64,000 nucleotides of DNA from Brevundimonas sp. SH203 (GTDB lineage: Bacteria > Pseudomonadota > Alphaproteobacteria > Caulobacterales > Caulobacteraceae): the NCBI RefSeq assembly GCF_002157625.1, contig NZ_BDMM01000002.1, positions 310,001 through 374,000 on the forward strand, read 5' to 3'. Below, in pieces: positions 25,192 to 36,186 of this stretch; the first letter of the stretch is position 1; every line of letters begins with the position of its first letter. Below the pieces are notes generated by a model. That model was not told the DNA's origin. It did no database searches and was given only the letters and a program-made list of their open reading frames with translations. The position numbers were made by a program, and so were the translations under genes.

Positions 25192-27402
25192 TTACAGCCG
25201 CAGGGTCAGGGAGACGCCGAAGTTTCGGCCCGGCTGGGTGTAGGCGTCCTTGACGGCCGAGGCGGCGGACAGGCCGCGCACGTCGCTCCACCAGCCATAG
25301 GTCTCGTCGAAGACGTTGAAGGCGCCCGCCCGCAGCGTCGCTCGCTCCGTCACGTTCCAATAGGCGGTCAGGTCCAAGAGGGTGAAGCTGTCACCCAGAT
25401 AGCAGGTCGCGCCGCACGACAGATTATAGGTCGCCTGATCCTTCTTGCCCGACCATGTGACCGTCGCCGACCCGCCCCAGACGCCCGACGGCGCGGCGTA
25501 GTTCAGACCCGCGACCACCTTCACCGGATCGACGCTGCCCAGATCGGTGCGGCGGCCGTCGGTGGTCTGTTCGCCCTCGGCATAGGCGGCTGAGCCGATC
25601 AGGCTGAAGCCGTTGTCCCAATAGATGTCGGCCCGCGCTTCCAGGCCCCGAATGTCCACCTCGGTCAGGTTGACGTATTGATAGACCAGCGGATCGATAC
25701 CGGGGACGCCCGTGCCGGAGACCGCCACCTGATCGATGAAGTCGTCATAGTGGGTGGCGAAGGCGGTGGTGTTCAGGCGCATCTTGCCGCCGGCGACATC
25801 GATGTCGCGCAGGCGGAAACCGGCCTCGAAGCTTTCGCTGGTCTCGGGCGACAGGTTCGGGTTCGGGATCGAGCGATAGCCGAAGACGGGGTTCTCGAAA
25901 TAGTTGTTCACCTGCATCGGCGAGGGCGCGCGGAAGCCCAGGGCGTAGTTGGCGAAGACGCCCAGGTGCGGACCCGTCCAATAGACGACGCCTAGCTTGG
26001 GCGAGATGTGATCGTCGCTCTGGCCCGAGGCGGCGGCGGGGAACTGGGCGTCCACCTTGGGCGACAGATCATACCAGTCGTAACGCACGGCCGGGATGAT
26101 GCTGAGCGCGCCGCCCAGCATCTCGATCTCGTCCTGCACGAACAGGCCCGCCAACTGGTATTCGGTCTTGGGGAAGGCGCGGATGGGGAAGGTTTCGCCG
26201 ACAGGCGGCGTCACGCCGTCGCGCACGCCTTCCTGCGTCGTCATCGACCAGTCGCCGCCGAAGGTGAGGCGATGCTGCAGGGCAGCGCCCTGACCGAAGA
26301 CGCGCGAACCTTGGGCCGCCAGTCCATAGACGCTGTTGTCGAAGGTGACGTCGCGCACACGGTCGGCCAGGGTGGCGCGATCCTCGAAGGTGTATTGGCG
26401 TGTCGTCGCGTCCTGCCAATAGAGCGAGACCGAACCGTCGGAGAGACCGGCGAAGTCCCGGAAGCGCCAGTCGGCGCTGACGCGATCGCGCTTGGTCTCG
26501 TCATGGGCGGTGACGGCCAGAACGCTGGCCGAGCGGCTGCTCAGCGCATCGCCGTCCATTTCCGAATCGAGGTGGTCGTAGGTCAGGCGCAGGGTGTGGT
26601 TGGGGTTCACCTCCCACACCAGCTTGCCGAGATAGGCGTTGGAGCTGAAGTCCTGCGGGTTCGGTTTCGTGCGGGTCGAGCCGACGCCATCGACCGATCC
26701 CTTGTTCTCGGTCTCCTGAGAATCGCGGCGGGTATAGGCCAGCAGACCCGAGAGAGAACCCGAACGGCCCGCCAGCGCCAGCCCCTCGGTCCAGCCTTCG
26801 TCGGCGGAGTTGTAGGCCACGCGGGCGCGGGCGCCGAAGGCTTGCTGGCCGATCAGGAAGTCCGACGGGTCCTTGGTCGTGAAGGCCACGGCGCCGGCGA
26901 TGCCGTCCGAGCCGTACAGGGCCGAGGCCGGGCCGCGCAGGATTTCGACCGACTTGATCAGGTCCAGATCGTTATAGCCGCCGCGTCCGACCGCCTGGGC
27001 GCCGAACGAAAAACCGGCGGGCAGGCGAACGCCGTCGTTGACGATCAGCACCCGGTCGCCGCCCATGCCGCGAATGGTGAAGCCCGCGTTGCCGTCGCGG
27101 CCTGCGCCCGACAGGGCCAGGCCGAAACGGGCGGGAGAGGTCGGAACGCTGACGCCCGGCTCGAACCGGATCAGGTCCTTGATGTCGGTCGCCAGCAGGG
27201 TTTCGATCTGCTCGGCGTCGATGACGCTGACCGTGCCGGGGACGTTGGAGGCCAGACGGCGCGAGCGGGTGCCCAGCACCACGACCGGATCGACCTCGGC
27301 CGCCGCCGATTCGGCGACGGGCGCCTCGGCGCGGACGGGTTGAACGATCAGGGCCGATCCGACGGCCGCCGCGGCGGTGGAGAGAAGGAGGAATGTGCGC
27401 AT
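25192..27402 (-). CDS. TonB-dependent receptor, haemoglobin/transferrin type
   Basis: An outer-membrane gated porin of 736 aa, probably for haem or iron-protein uptake. The start at 27402 gives signal peptide MRTFLLLSTAAAAVGSALIV. The TonB-box region (DPVVVLGTRSRR) and plug domain (IRGMGGDRVLIVNDGVRLP; RGPASALYGSDGIAGAVAF) are typical of the TIGR01786-like branch. It ends in a terminal beta strand NFGVSLTLRL with final aromatic-poor Leu. A Fur-like site lies about 35 bp upstream of the start, suggesting iron repression. A DUF6607 gene follows. Confidence 0.9.
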   Translation of the reverse strand: MRTFLLLSTAAAAVGSALIVQPVRAEAPVAESAAAEVDPVVVLGTRSRRLASNVPGTVSVIDAEQIETLLATDIKDLIRFEPGVSVPTSPARFGLALSGAGRDGNAGFTIRGMGGDRVLIVNDGVRLPAGFSFGAQAVGRGGYNDLDLIKSVEILRGPASALYGSDGIAGAVAFTTKDPSDFLIGQQAFGARARVAYNSADEGWTEGLALAGRSGSLSGLLAYTRRDSQETENKGSVDGVGSTRTKPNPQDFSSNAYLGKLVWEVNPNHTLRLTYDHLDSEMDGDALSSRSASVLAVTAHDETKRDRVSADWRFRDFAGLSDGSVSLYWQDATTRQYTFEDRATLADRVRDVTFDNSVYGLAAQGSRVFGQGAALQHRLTFGGDWSMTTQEGVRDGVTPPVGETFPIRAFPKTEYQLAGLFVQDEIEMLGGALSIIPAVRYDWYDLSPKVDAQFPAAASGQSDDHISPKLGVVYWTGPHLGVFANYALGFRAPSPMQVNNYFENPVFGYRSIPNPNLSPETSESFEAGFRLRDIDVAGGKMRLNTTAFATHYDDFIDQVAVSGTGVPGIDPLVYQYVNLTEVDIRGLEARADIYWDNGFSLIGSAAYAEGEQTTDGRRTDLGSVDPVKVVAGLNYAAPSGVWGGSATVTWSGKKDQATYNLSCGATCYLGDSFTLLDLTAYWNVTERATLRAGAFNVFDETYGWWSDVRGLSAASAVKDAYTQPGRNFGVSLTLRL

Positions 27403-27437
27403 CGAAAGCCCCGCTGAATGATTGGCGGGCGTGTTAC

Positions 27438-27459
27438 TGCGAACGATTATTAGAATCAA
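27438..27459. promoter_or_regulatory. Putative Fur box upstream of the TonB receptor
   Basis: The AT-rich island TTGATTCTAATAATCGTTCG (minus strand) resembles the GATAATGATAATCATTATC consensus and stands out in a GC-rich background. It sits in the promoter region of the receptor gene. Judged by eye only. Confidence 0.45.
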
Positions 27460-27513
27460 CCGCATTAGTGATGTGGGTTTGAACCCGAACCTTCACCATG
27501 GCGTTGCAGGGGG

Positions 27514-28053
27514 ATGAAAACGGCTCTGTTTCCGGCGCTCGCCGCCCTCGCCTTGCTGTCCGCGTGCGGCGATCAACAGGTCAATCCGCCCACCGAACCG
27601 GCCGCGCCGCTTCATACCCCCGACGCCATGCAGCCGGTGGAGGCGGCGGGGCCGTCATCCCTGGCGGGACGTGGGCCACGCAGTTTCGTGGGGGTGTGGG
27701 CGGCCAATCCCGCCTGGTGCGCCCGGCCGCAGGGCGCCGACAGTCCGATCACCATCACGCCGATGCGGTTCGACGCCTATGGGCACAACTGCGAGATCGC
27801 CCGGATCGACGAGGCGGGTTCGGGCTATTTCGCCGACCTGTCCTGCACGGCGCAGGGCCGGCACGTGAACGAGCGCGTCCACATGGGCACGACGGGCGAC
27901 GTCCTGACCCTGACCTATGTGGATCGCGACAGGCTGACGACCAAGCTGGCGCGCTGTCCCGGCTCGCCGCGCGCGCCGGACCCCGCCAATCCGCTGGAAA
28001 AGATGATGAAGAAGGAGGGAGGGGAAGCCCCTCCCGCCGCGCCGCCTAGTTGA
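27514..28053 (+). CDS. Hypothetical lipoprotein
   Basis: 179 aa with a lipoprotein signal (MKTALFPALAALALLSACGD; lipobox LSAC, Cys18). After a Pro/Ala linker, the mature domain contains paired Cys residues (NPAWCARP, GHNCEIARI, DLSCTAQ, LARCPG) that could form disulfides in the periplasm. It resembles small exported domains with a SFVGVWA beta start. No family assigned. It is convergent with ychF and overlaps its 3' end by 8 bp. Confidence 0.75.
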   Translation: MKTALFPALAALALLSACGDQQVNPPTEPAAPLHTPDAMQPVEAAGPSSLAGRGPRSFVGVWAANPAWCARPQGADSPITITPMRFDAYGHNCEIARIDEAGSGYFADLSCTAQGRHVNERVHMGTTGDVLTLTYVDRDRLTTKLARCPGSPRAPDPANPLEKMMKKEGGEAPPAAPPS

Positions 28054-29140
28054 ACAGGAAGTTCATCACGTCGCCGTCCTTGACGACATAGGACTTGCCT
28101 TCCGCGCGCAGCTTGCCGGCCTCGCGCGCCTTGGCCTCGCCGCGCAGGGCCACGAAGTCGTCGAAGGCGATGGTTTCGGCGCGGATGAAGCCCTTTTCGA
28201 AGTCGGTGTGGATCACGCCCGCCGCCTGGGGCGCGGTGTCGCCGACATTGATCGTCCAGGCGCGCGCTTCCTTGGGGCCGACCGTGAAATAGGTCTGCAG
28301 GCCCAAGAGCTTGTAGGCCTCGCGGATCAGGCGGTTGAGGCCGGGTTCTTCCAGACCCAGCGTCTCCAGGAACTCCTTCTGCTCCTCGTCGTCCAGCACG
28401 GCGATCTCGGACTCGATCTGGGCCGAGATGACGACCGAGTTGGCGTTGTCGGCGGCGGCGCGGGCCGCGACCTTGTCGGACAGGTCGTTGCCCTTGTCGG
28501 CCGAGCCTTCCTCGACATTGGCGACATAGAGGGCGGGAAGGGCCGTCAGCAGTTGCAGCATATGCCAGGCCTTGATGTCCTCCTTGGACACCTCGGCCGT
28601 GCGGGCGGGCTTGCCGGCGTTCAGCTGCGCCAGGGCCAGATCGACCAGCTTCAGCGTCAGGGCCGATTCCTTGTCGCCGCCCTTGGCGCGCTTCTCCAGC
28701 TGGGGCCGGCGGCGTTCCAGGCTTTCCATGTCGGCCAGCATCAGTTCGGTCTCGATAATCTCCAGATCGGCGATGGGGTCGATGCGGTCCTCGACGTGGG
28801 TGATGTCGTCGTCGATGAAGCAGCGCGCCACGAAGGCCACGGCGTCGCAGTCGCGGATGTTGGCCAGGAACTGGTTGCCCAGGCCCTCGCCCTTGGACGC
28901 GCCGCGCACTAGGCCGGCGACATCGACGAAGGTGATGCGGGCCGGGATGATCTCTTTCGAACCCGCGACCTCGGCCAGGGCGTTCAGCCGCGCCTCGGGC
29001 ACCGCCACGTCGCCGGTGTTCGGTTCGATGGTGCAGAACGGATAGTTGGCCGCCTGGGCCGCCGCCGTCTTGGTCAGGGCGTTGAACAGGGTGGACTTGC
29101 CGACGTTGGGCAGGCCGACGATCGCGACTTTAAGGGCCAT
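28046..29140 (-). CDS. ychF: Ribosome-binding ATPase YchF
   Basis: A 364-aa Obg-family P-loop NTPase that prefers ATP, binds ribosomes and is linked to oxidative-stress responses. The G1 motif GLPNVGKST (9-17), G3 DVAGLVRGASKGEGLGNQF and a C-terminal TGS domain (AWTINVGDTAPQAAGVIHTDFEKGFIRA) are all seen. The family often sits beside pth; here pth is about 3 kb away, with the copper-type cluster between. Confidence 0.96.
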   Translation of the reverse strand: MALKVAIVGLPNVGKSTLFNALTKTAAAQAANYPFCTIEPNTGDVAVPEARLNALAEVAGSKEIIPARITFVDVAGLVRGASKGEGLGNQFLANIRDCDAVAFVARCFIDDDITHVEDRIDPIADLEIIETELMLADMESLERRRPQLEKRAKGGDKESALTLKLVDLALAQLNAGKPARTAEVSKEDIKAWHMLQLLTALPALYVANVEEGSADKGNDLSDKVAARAAADNANSVVISAQIESEIAVLDDEEQKEFLETLGLEEPGLNRLIREAYKLLGLQTYFTVGPKEARAWTINVGDTAPQAAGVIHTDFEKGFIRAETIAFDDFVALRGEAKAREAGKLRAEGKSYVVKDGDVMNFLFN

Positions 29141-29213
29141 GGGTATTCCTTGGAGAAGGCGCGAGCCTTTACCCCGTTCGAACGGGTTTGTCAGGCTCGC
29201 GCTTCAAATGGGC

Positions 29214-29714
29214 TCAATGCGCCCCGTGATCCGTGCCCGCCGCCGACGGCTGACGCACCTTGGCCTGGACCGTCACCGGCGCGGCGTCGGCGAAGTTCAG
29301 GGTCAGGGGCACGGTTTCGCCCGCGACCAGCGGGGCGGTCAGCTCCATCAGCATCAGGTGCGTTCCACCCGGCGCCAGGGCGACGGCTTCGCCCGCCGGA
29401 AGCGGCAGGCCCTGAGCCATTTCGCCCATGGTCATCATGCCGTTCTCGGTCTTCATCTCGTGAACCTGCACCATTCCGGCGCGCGGCGTGGAGCCGCCGG
29501 TCAGGCGGTCGTCGGTCGCGGCCGTCAGGGTGACGTAGCAGCCCCCCGCCTTGGCTCCGTTCGGTGACGGACGGCACCAGGCGTCGGCGGCGACGACGGC
29601 GGCGGCCTGCCCCCCTTCGGCGTCGGTCTTAGGCTCTGACGAGGGATTGCAGGCGGCCAGACCCATCAGGGCGGCGATCATCAGGGCGGGGGTCGGGGTG
29701 GATTTGATCATCAT
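29214..29714 (-). CDS. Copper chaperone PCu(A)C lipoprotein
   Basis: A periplasmic Cu(I) chaperone that supplies copper to respiratory oxidase or scavenges it. The 166-aa protein has a lipoprotein signal (LMGLAAC, Cys22) and a DUF461/PCuAC domain with the H-M...H-M copper motif visible as VQVHEM and GTHLMLM. It ends in a His-containing tail DHGAH that may add a metal site. It follows a TonB receptor by 9 bp, and a DUF2946 gene lies upstream; together they form a probable copper-uptake operon. Confidence 0.88.
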   Translation of the reverse strand: MMIKSTPTPALMIAALMGLAACNPSSEPKTDAEGGQAAAVVAADAWCRPSPNGAKAGGCYVTLTAATDDRLTGGSTPRAGMVQVHEMKTENGMMTMGEMAQGLPLPAGEAVALAPGGTHLMLMELTAPLVAGETVPLTLNFADAAPVTVQAKVRQPSAAGTDHGAH

Positions 29715-29723
29715 GGCGTTCCT

Positions 29724-31781
29724 TCAATAGGTCAGACGCAGGCCGGCGAACAGGGATCGCCCTTCGCCAGGGAAGAAGACGGCGGTGGAGGCGACCCGCG
29801 CATCGGTCACGGCGCCGAAGTTGGACACATAGGTCGTGTCGAACAGGTTGCGGGCGTCGGCGAAGACCGCCACCCCCGGCCGAATCGTCCAGCCCAGGTT
29901 CAGATTGGCCACGGCGTAGGACGGGGACTTCAGCGTATTGCGATAATCGACCCAGGCGTCCGCTGCCGACCACTCCACGGACGGCGCGGCGAACCAGCCG
30001 GAGGGGTGGTCGTAGCGCAGTTCCGCCCGATACAGATGCGGCGGCACGACCGGCAGGCGGGCGTCGCCATAGATCGCGTCGCCGTCGAAGCGGAAATCCG
30101 ACCAGCCATAGGTCTGGCGCAACCGCCATTGCGGCGAGATGCGCCAGTCCAGACCGGCCTCGATCCCCTGATGCCGCGTGGGGCCGGCGTTGAAGGTCGC
30201 GGCCGGAACGCCAAGGGCGGCATTGGGAATGAAGTTGAGCAGTTCGTGCTTGAGCTCGGCGCGATAGGCGGTCACGTCCCAGGTGAAGGCTCCGCGACGG
30301 CCCCGCGCCCCGATCTCGGCCGTCAACGCCTCTTGCGGGACCAGCGGTTGGAAGCCCCCGGCGTTGGGCGACAGGGCCGAGAAGTTCGGCGGCTCGACCG
30401 ACCGGGTCACATTGGCGAAGACCTGGGCGCCGTCCTCGGCCTCCCACAACAGCCCGACGCGAGGCGCGAACCAGTCGTAGGTCCGCTCGGCCGTCAGGTC
30501 GAAGCTCCCGCTGACGCCAGGCACGGCATAGCTGCGATAGTCGCGCTCTGCCCGGCCCCAGGCGCCGGCGCCGACCAGCGCCATTCGCGGCGTCACGAAC
30601 AGTCGCCCCTCGGCGAAGACGTCCAGCCCCCTGGCGTTCTGGAAGCTGCGCGCGCGGAGGTCGCCGTGCGATCCGGCCAGATTGGCCCACTGTTTGGCGT
30701 CCAGATCGCCCTGCCGATACCAGACGCCGTAGAAGGCGTCGGCGCGCAGTCCGGCTACACGCCCCTGCCAGTCGATACGCCCGAACAGACCCTGATTGCG
30801 GCTCTGCTGGTCGATGACCTGAAAGATCGGGTGATCCAGATCCTTCCATGTCCCATAGACGGCGCCTTCGAACACCGTGGCCGCGTTCAATCGCCAGCGC
30901 GTCTGAAGGGTGGTGCGCAGGGACGTCATGTTGCGCTGATAGTTCAGCACCGTGCTGGACAGCGCCGCCTGGGTCGGATCGGCCTTGAGGTCGGCCAGCG
31001 TCAGGCTGCCGGGGATTTGCTGGTGGATGTCGCCGCCGGACACCAGCAATCGCACCTCGCGATCCTGACCGAAGGTGCGGCCCAGATTGGCGGACAGGTG
31101 CAGGGACTTGCCCTCGCTGTGATCGCGCCAGCCATCGACGCTCTGGCCGGTTACGGCGGCGAACCCGTCCCAGTCCCCGTTCCGGCCCGCGATCTCGCCA
31201 TGCAGACGGGCCGTGCCATACGACCCGCCGTCCAGCCGAAGGCCCAGGTCCGCGCCCGCCGTGCGTCCGGTGGGCGTGACCAGATTGATCGCCCCGCCCA
31301 GCAGGGACCCGCCGAAGCGCAGGGCGTTCCCGCCCTTGTAAACCTCGGTGTAGCGGGCGATCAGCGGGTCGATCAGCTGGAAGTCGCCATAGCCGTCGGC
31401 CTCGTTGAACGGCACGCCGTCCTGCGCCAGCAGGACGCCGCGATTGTGACTGGCGTTGCCAATGCCGGACCCCCGGATCGACAGGCGAATGTCGCCGCCC
31501 CATTTCTTCTGGGCATAGACGCCGGGGGCGTCGCGCAGCACGTCGGCCAGATTGGGCGCATAGCGGTCGGCGTAGGATTCGGCCGAGATCACGGCGACGG
31601 CGCCGGGCGTGCGGCTGAGACGGGCGCGCGCCTCGGCCACCACGGGCGGGTCATAGGCGTTGCGTCGGGCGGTGACGATGACGCTGTCGATCTGGGTCGG
31701 GGCGGCGGTCTGCGCCCATGCGGGAGCGGCCAGAGCGGCGAGCAGCAGCGCGCACGGCGCCGCAGAGGTCTTGAGAGACAT
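29724..31781 (-). CDS. TonB-dependent receptor, probable copper type
   Basis: Outer-membrane receptor of 685 aa with signal peptide MSLKTSAAPCALLLAALAAPAWA, TonB-box-like DSVIVTARR, and a plug with IRGSGIGNASHNRGVLLAQDG and RFGGSLLGGAINLVTP. The final strand is SLFAGLRLTY. The ligand cannot be read from the protein itself. The neighbours (PCuAC chaperone and DUF2946 protein, a pairing seen with OprC/NosA-like receptors) point to copper. Confidence 0.88.
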   Translation of the reverse strand: MSLKTSAAPCALLLAALAAPAWAQTAAPTQIDSVIVTARRNAYDPPVVAEARARLSRTPGAVAVISAESYADRYAPNLADVLRDAPGVYAQKKWGGDIRLSIRGSGIGNASHNRGVLLAQDGVPFNEADGYGDFQLIDPLIARYTEVYKGGNALRFGGSLLGGAINLVTPTGRTAGADLGLRLDGGSYGTARLHGEIAGRNGDWDGFAAVTGQSVDGWRDHSEGKSLHLSANLGRTFGQDREVRLLVSGGDIHQQIPGSLTLADLKADPTQAALSSTVLNYQRNMTSLRTTLQTRWRLNAATVFEGAVYGTWKDLDHPIFQVIDQQSRNQGLFGRIDWQGRVAGLRADAFYGVWYRQGDLDAKQWANLAGSHGDLRARSFQNARGLDVFAEGRLFVTPRMALVGAGAWGRAERDYRSYAVPGVSGSFDLTAERTYDWFAPRVGLLWEAEDGAQVFANVTRSVEPPNFSALSPNAGGFQPLVPQEALTAEIGARGRRGAFTWDVTAYRAELKHELLNFIPNAALGVPAATFNAGPTRHQGIEAGLDWRISPQWRLRQTYGWSDFRFDGDAIYGDARLPVVPPHLYRAELRYDHPSGWFAAPSVEWSAADAWVDYRNTLKSPSYAVANLNLGWTIRPGVAVFADARNLFDTTYVSNFGAVTDARVASTAVFFPGEGRSLFAGLRLTY

Positions 31782-31850
31782 TGAGGTCCTGAAAATCAGA
31801 GGAATCGGACGCGGCTGGCGCGGGGGCCGGCTGCGGATACGGTCTGGATT

Positions 31851-32237
31851 TCAGGCTTTGGGCGGGGCGGTGGACGGCGGGCGCGGGGGCGCGCGGGCGG
31901 GCGGCGGCGGGCTGACGCCTGCGGGCGCATAGACGACGGTTTCGAACGTGCGGACGACCGGCGCGGGTTGAGGCGCCGGCGGGCAGGGCAGGGCGGCGAC
32001 GGGCGGCGTGACGCAGGCGGCGCACTTGGCCCCGACATGTTTCTTGACCGGGCCGTCCACGCCGCCGGACTGGATCGTCTGGGGGCCTTCCGCCGAGCAG
32101 ATGACCAGCGGATGGCCCGGCTGGACCGCCGCCAGGGCCGCGAACGGCAACAGGGCGCCGATCACGAGCGCGAACACCGCCGCCAGGAAGGCCAGCGATT
32201 TCGAAGTCGACCAATTGTCGGCCTGGGATCGGGTCAC
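31851..32237 (-). CDS. DUF2946-type protein
   Basis: A 128-aa small exported or membrane-anchored protein from a GTG start. A hydrophobic segment (about 15-38: LAFLAAVFALVIGALLPFAAL) precedes a Cys-containing region (VICSAEGP, KCAACVTPP) and a long Pro/Ala-rich tail. The arrangement matches DUF2946, which often precedes copper-type TonB receptors. A CAAC pair may bind metal. The receptor gene starts 70 bp downstream. Confidence 0.7.
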   Translation of the reverse strand: MTRSQADNWSTSKSLAFLAAVFALVIGALLPFAALAAVQPGHPLVICSAEGPQTIQSGGVDGPVKKHVGAKCAACVTPPVAALPCPPAPQPAPVVRTFETVVYAPAGVSPPPPARAPPRPPSTAPPKA

Positions 32238-32285
32238 GGCCCGCCTCTACGGCCTTTCGGTCGGCGGCGAAAGACGGAGGACGTC

Positions 32286-32894
32286 CTAAAGCGCGCCGCG
32301 CGCCGCCTGACGCGGGCTGAACTTGGGCGCGGGGGCCAGGCGCATGACCTCCGCCTGATAGCGTTCGTCGTCGCCGGCGACCGCGAACGGCAGGGCGTCG
32401 GCGCAGGCCTGCAGCATCGCGTCCAGCCAGGGCTGTTCCGCCTTGTGGAAGTCGCCCAGCACGTGGGGCATGACCAGTTCCTTCTCGCCGGGATGGCCGA
32501 TGCCCATGCGGGCGCGGCGGAAGTCGGCGCCCAGATGGCTGATCAGGCTGCGGACGCCGTTCTGGCCCGCCGCCCCGCCGCCGGTCTTCATGCGGAAACG
32601 GCCGGGGGCCAGGTCGATCTCGTCGTGGAAGACGATGATCTCATGGGGCTTGATCTTGTAGAAGCGCGCCGCCTCGCCGACCGCCCGCCCGCTCTCGTTC
32701 ATATAGGTCTGGGGCTTCATCAGCAGAACCTTGGTTCCCTCGACATCGCCCTCGGCGACGATCGACTGGAACTTGGCGCGCTCCGGCCCGAACCGCCACC
32801 GCCGCGAAATCTCGTCGGCCGCCATGAAGCCGATGTTGTGCCGGTTCTTCTCGTACCTGCCCCCGGGGTTGCCCAGGCCTGCGATGATGATCAT
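32286..32894 (-). CDS. pth: Peptidyl-tRNA hydrolase
   Basis: Releases tRNA from peptidyl-tRNAs that drop off the ribosome. The 202-aa protein starts MIIIAGLGNPGGRYEKNRHN, with the catalytic His at 19. Asp in FHDEIDLAPG and the KTGGGAAGQNGVRSLISHLG block are also conserved. It lies 87 bp after bL25, an arrangement (rplY-pth) common in Proteobacteria, but the terminator between them suggests partly separate expression. Confidence 0.96.
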   Translation of the reverse strand: MIIIAGLGNPGGRYEKNRHNIGFMAADEISRRWRFGPERAKFQSIVAEGDVEGTKVLLMKPQTYMNESGRAVGEAARFYKIKPHEIIVFHDEIDLAPGRFRMKTGGGAAGQNGVRSLISHLGADFRRARMGIGHPGEKELVMPHVLGDFHKAEQPWLDAMLQACADALPFAVAGDDERYQAEVMRLAPAPKFSPRQAARGAL

Positions 32895-32923
32895 GGCGTC
32901 CTCATGCCTCGCGTCTCGCCCAA

Positions 32924-32957
32924 AGAAAAGCCCCGCCGCGGCGAGCCGGGCGGGGCG
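32924..32957 (-). terminator. Terminator after rplY
   Basis: A stem of GCCCCGCC with GGCGGGGC is followed on the minus strand by TTTTC. It lies between the rplY stop and the pth start. Confidence 0.7.
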
Positions 32958-32981
32958 TGATCTTGTCGAAGAAACGAAGGA

Positions 32982-33614
32982 TCAGCCTTCGGTCTTCTCG
33001 ATCGGAGCGCCTTCGGCTTCGGCGGCTTCATCGGCGGCGGCCGACAGGGCGGCCGAGGACACCTTGACCGTGGCGATCACGAAATCGCGGTCGGTGATGG
33101 TGGCTTCCGCGCCCTTGGGCAGCTTGATGTCCGAGATGCGGATGGTGTCGCCCATCTGCGACTTGGCCAGGTCGACGACCAGTTCTTCCGGGATCTGGTC
33201 GGCGCGGACCAGGATTTCCACGGCGTGGCGAACGACTTCCAGCGAACCGCCCTGGCGGGCGAACGGCGCTTCGTCGGCGTTCAGGAAGTGAACCGGAACC
33301 TCGATCTTGACCGGGGCCTTCTCATCGACGCGCATCAGGTCGAAGTGCAGGGGACGGTCCGACACGGGGTCGAACTGCACGTCCTTGGCGATGACCGGCT
33401 GGGTCTCTTCGCCGTACTTCAGCGTCACCAGGTGGCCCAGCAGCTTGCCGGTGTAGAGCGACTTGCGGAAGTCCTTCTCGTTCACCGAGATGGCGACGGG
33501 GGCCTTGTCGCCGCCGTACAGGACGCCCGGCACGAAACCGTCGCGACGCGCAGCGCGGGCGCTGCCGGTGCCGACGCCATCGCGGACGTCCACGTTCAGA
33601 ATGATCTCGCCCAT
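32982..33614 (-). CDS. rplY: 50S ribosomal protein L25/Ctc
   Basis: A 5S-rRNA-binding protein of the large subunit, long Ctc form of 210 aa. The ATG at 33614 (MGEIILNVDVRDGVGTG) is chosen over an upstream start whose extension does not match the family. The N-terminal L25 domain (about 1-95) is followed by the TL5-type C-terminal beta domain and an acidic Ala/Glu tail (AADEAAEAEGAPIEKTEG). Confidence 0.95.
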   Translation of the reverse strand: MGEIILNVDVRDGVGTGSARAARRDGFVPGVLYGGDKAPVAISVNEKDFRKSLYTGKLLGHLVTLKYGEETQPVIAKDVQFDPVSDRPLHFDLMRVDEKAPVKIEVPVHFLNADEAPFARQGGSLEVVRHAVEILVRADQIPEELVVDLAKSQMGDTIRISDIKLPKGAEATITDRDFVIATVKVSSAALSAAADEAAEAEGAPIEKTEG

Positions 33615-33746
33615 GTGGCTCGCCTCAACAACAACAGAAACGCCGCGCCAACCCTGGGCCCGCGCGGCGGGGGTCATGAACCCTCGAATTCAAGAGCGCG
33701 GGCTATTACACGCATCGAACCGGGGGCGCAACTGTGAAAGGCGCGC

Positions 33747-36035
<2,289 letters not shown>

Positions 36036-36186
36036 GACGCCTCCCCCTTGGAGACACCCTGACTGAAAAATCTAAAGAAACCGTGCGGTGACGCTTGGTC
36101 GTTCTCTCAACCTGTCGGCGCGCCGTCACAAAATCCGTGCAAGGATCGGATATCGCCACGCCTTGCTCTCAGGTCGCCGTTCTTCC

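Noticed and set aside
26008..27417. 469-aa frame opposite the haem-type receptor
   Set aside because: Antisense shadow with no motif. The same applies to the long frame at 30006-31784 opposite the second receptor.
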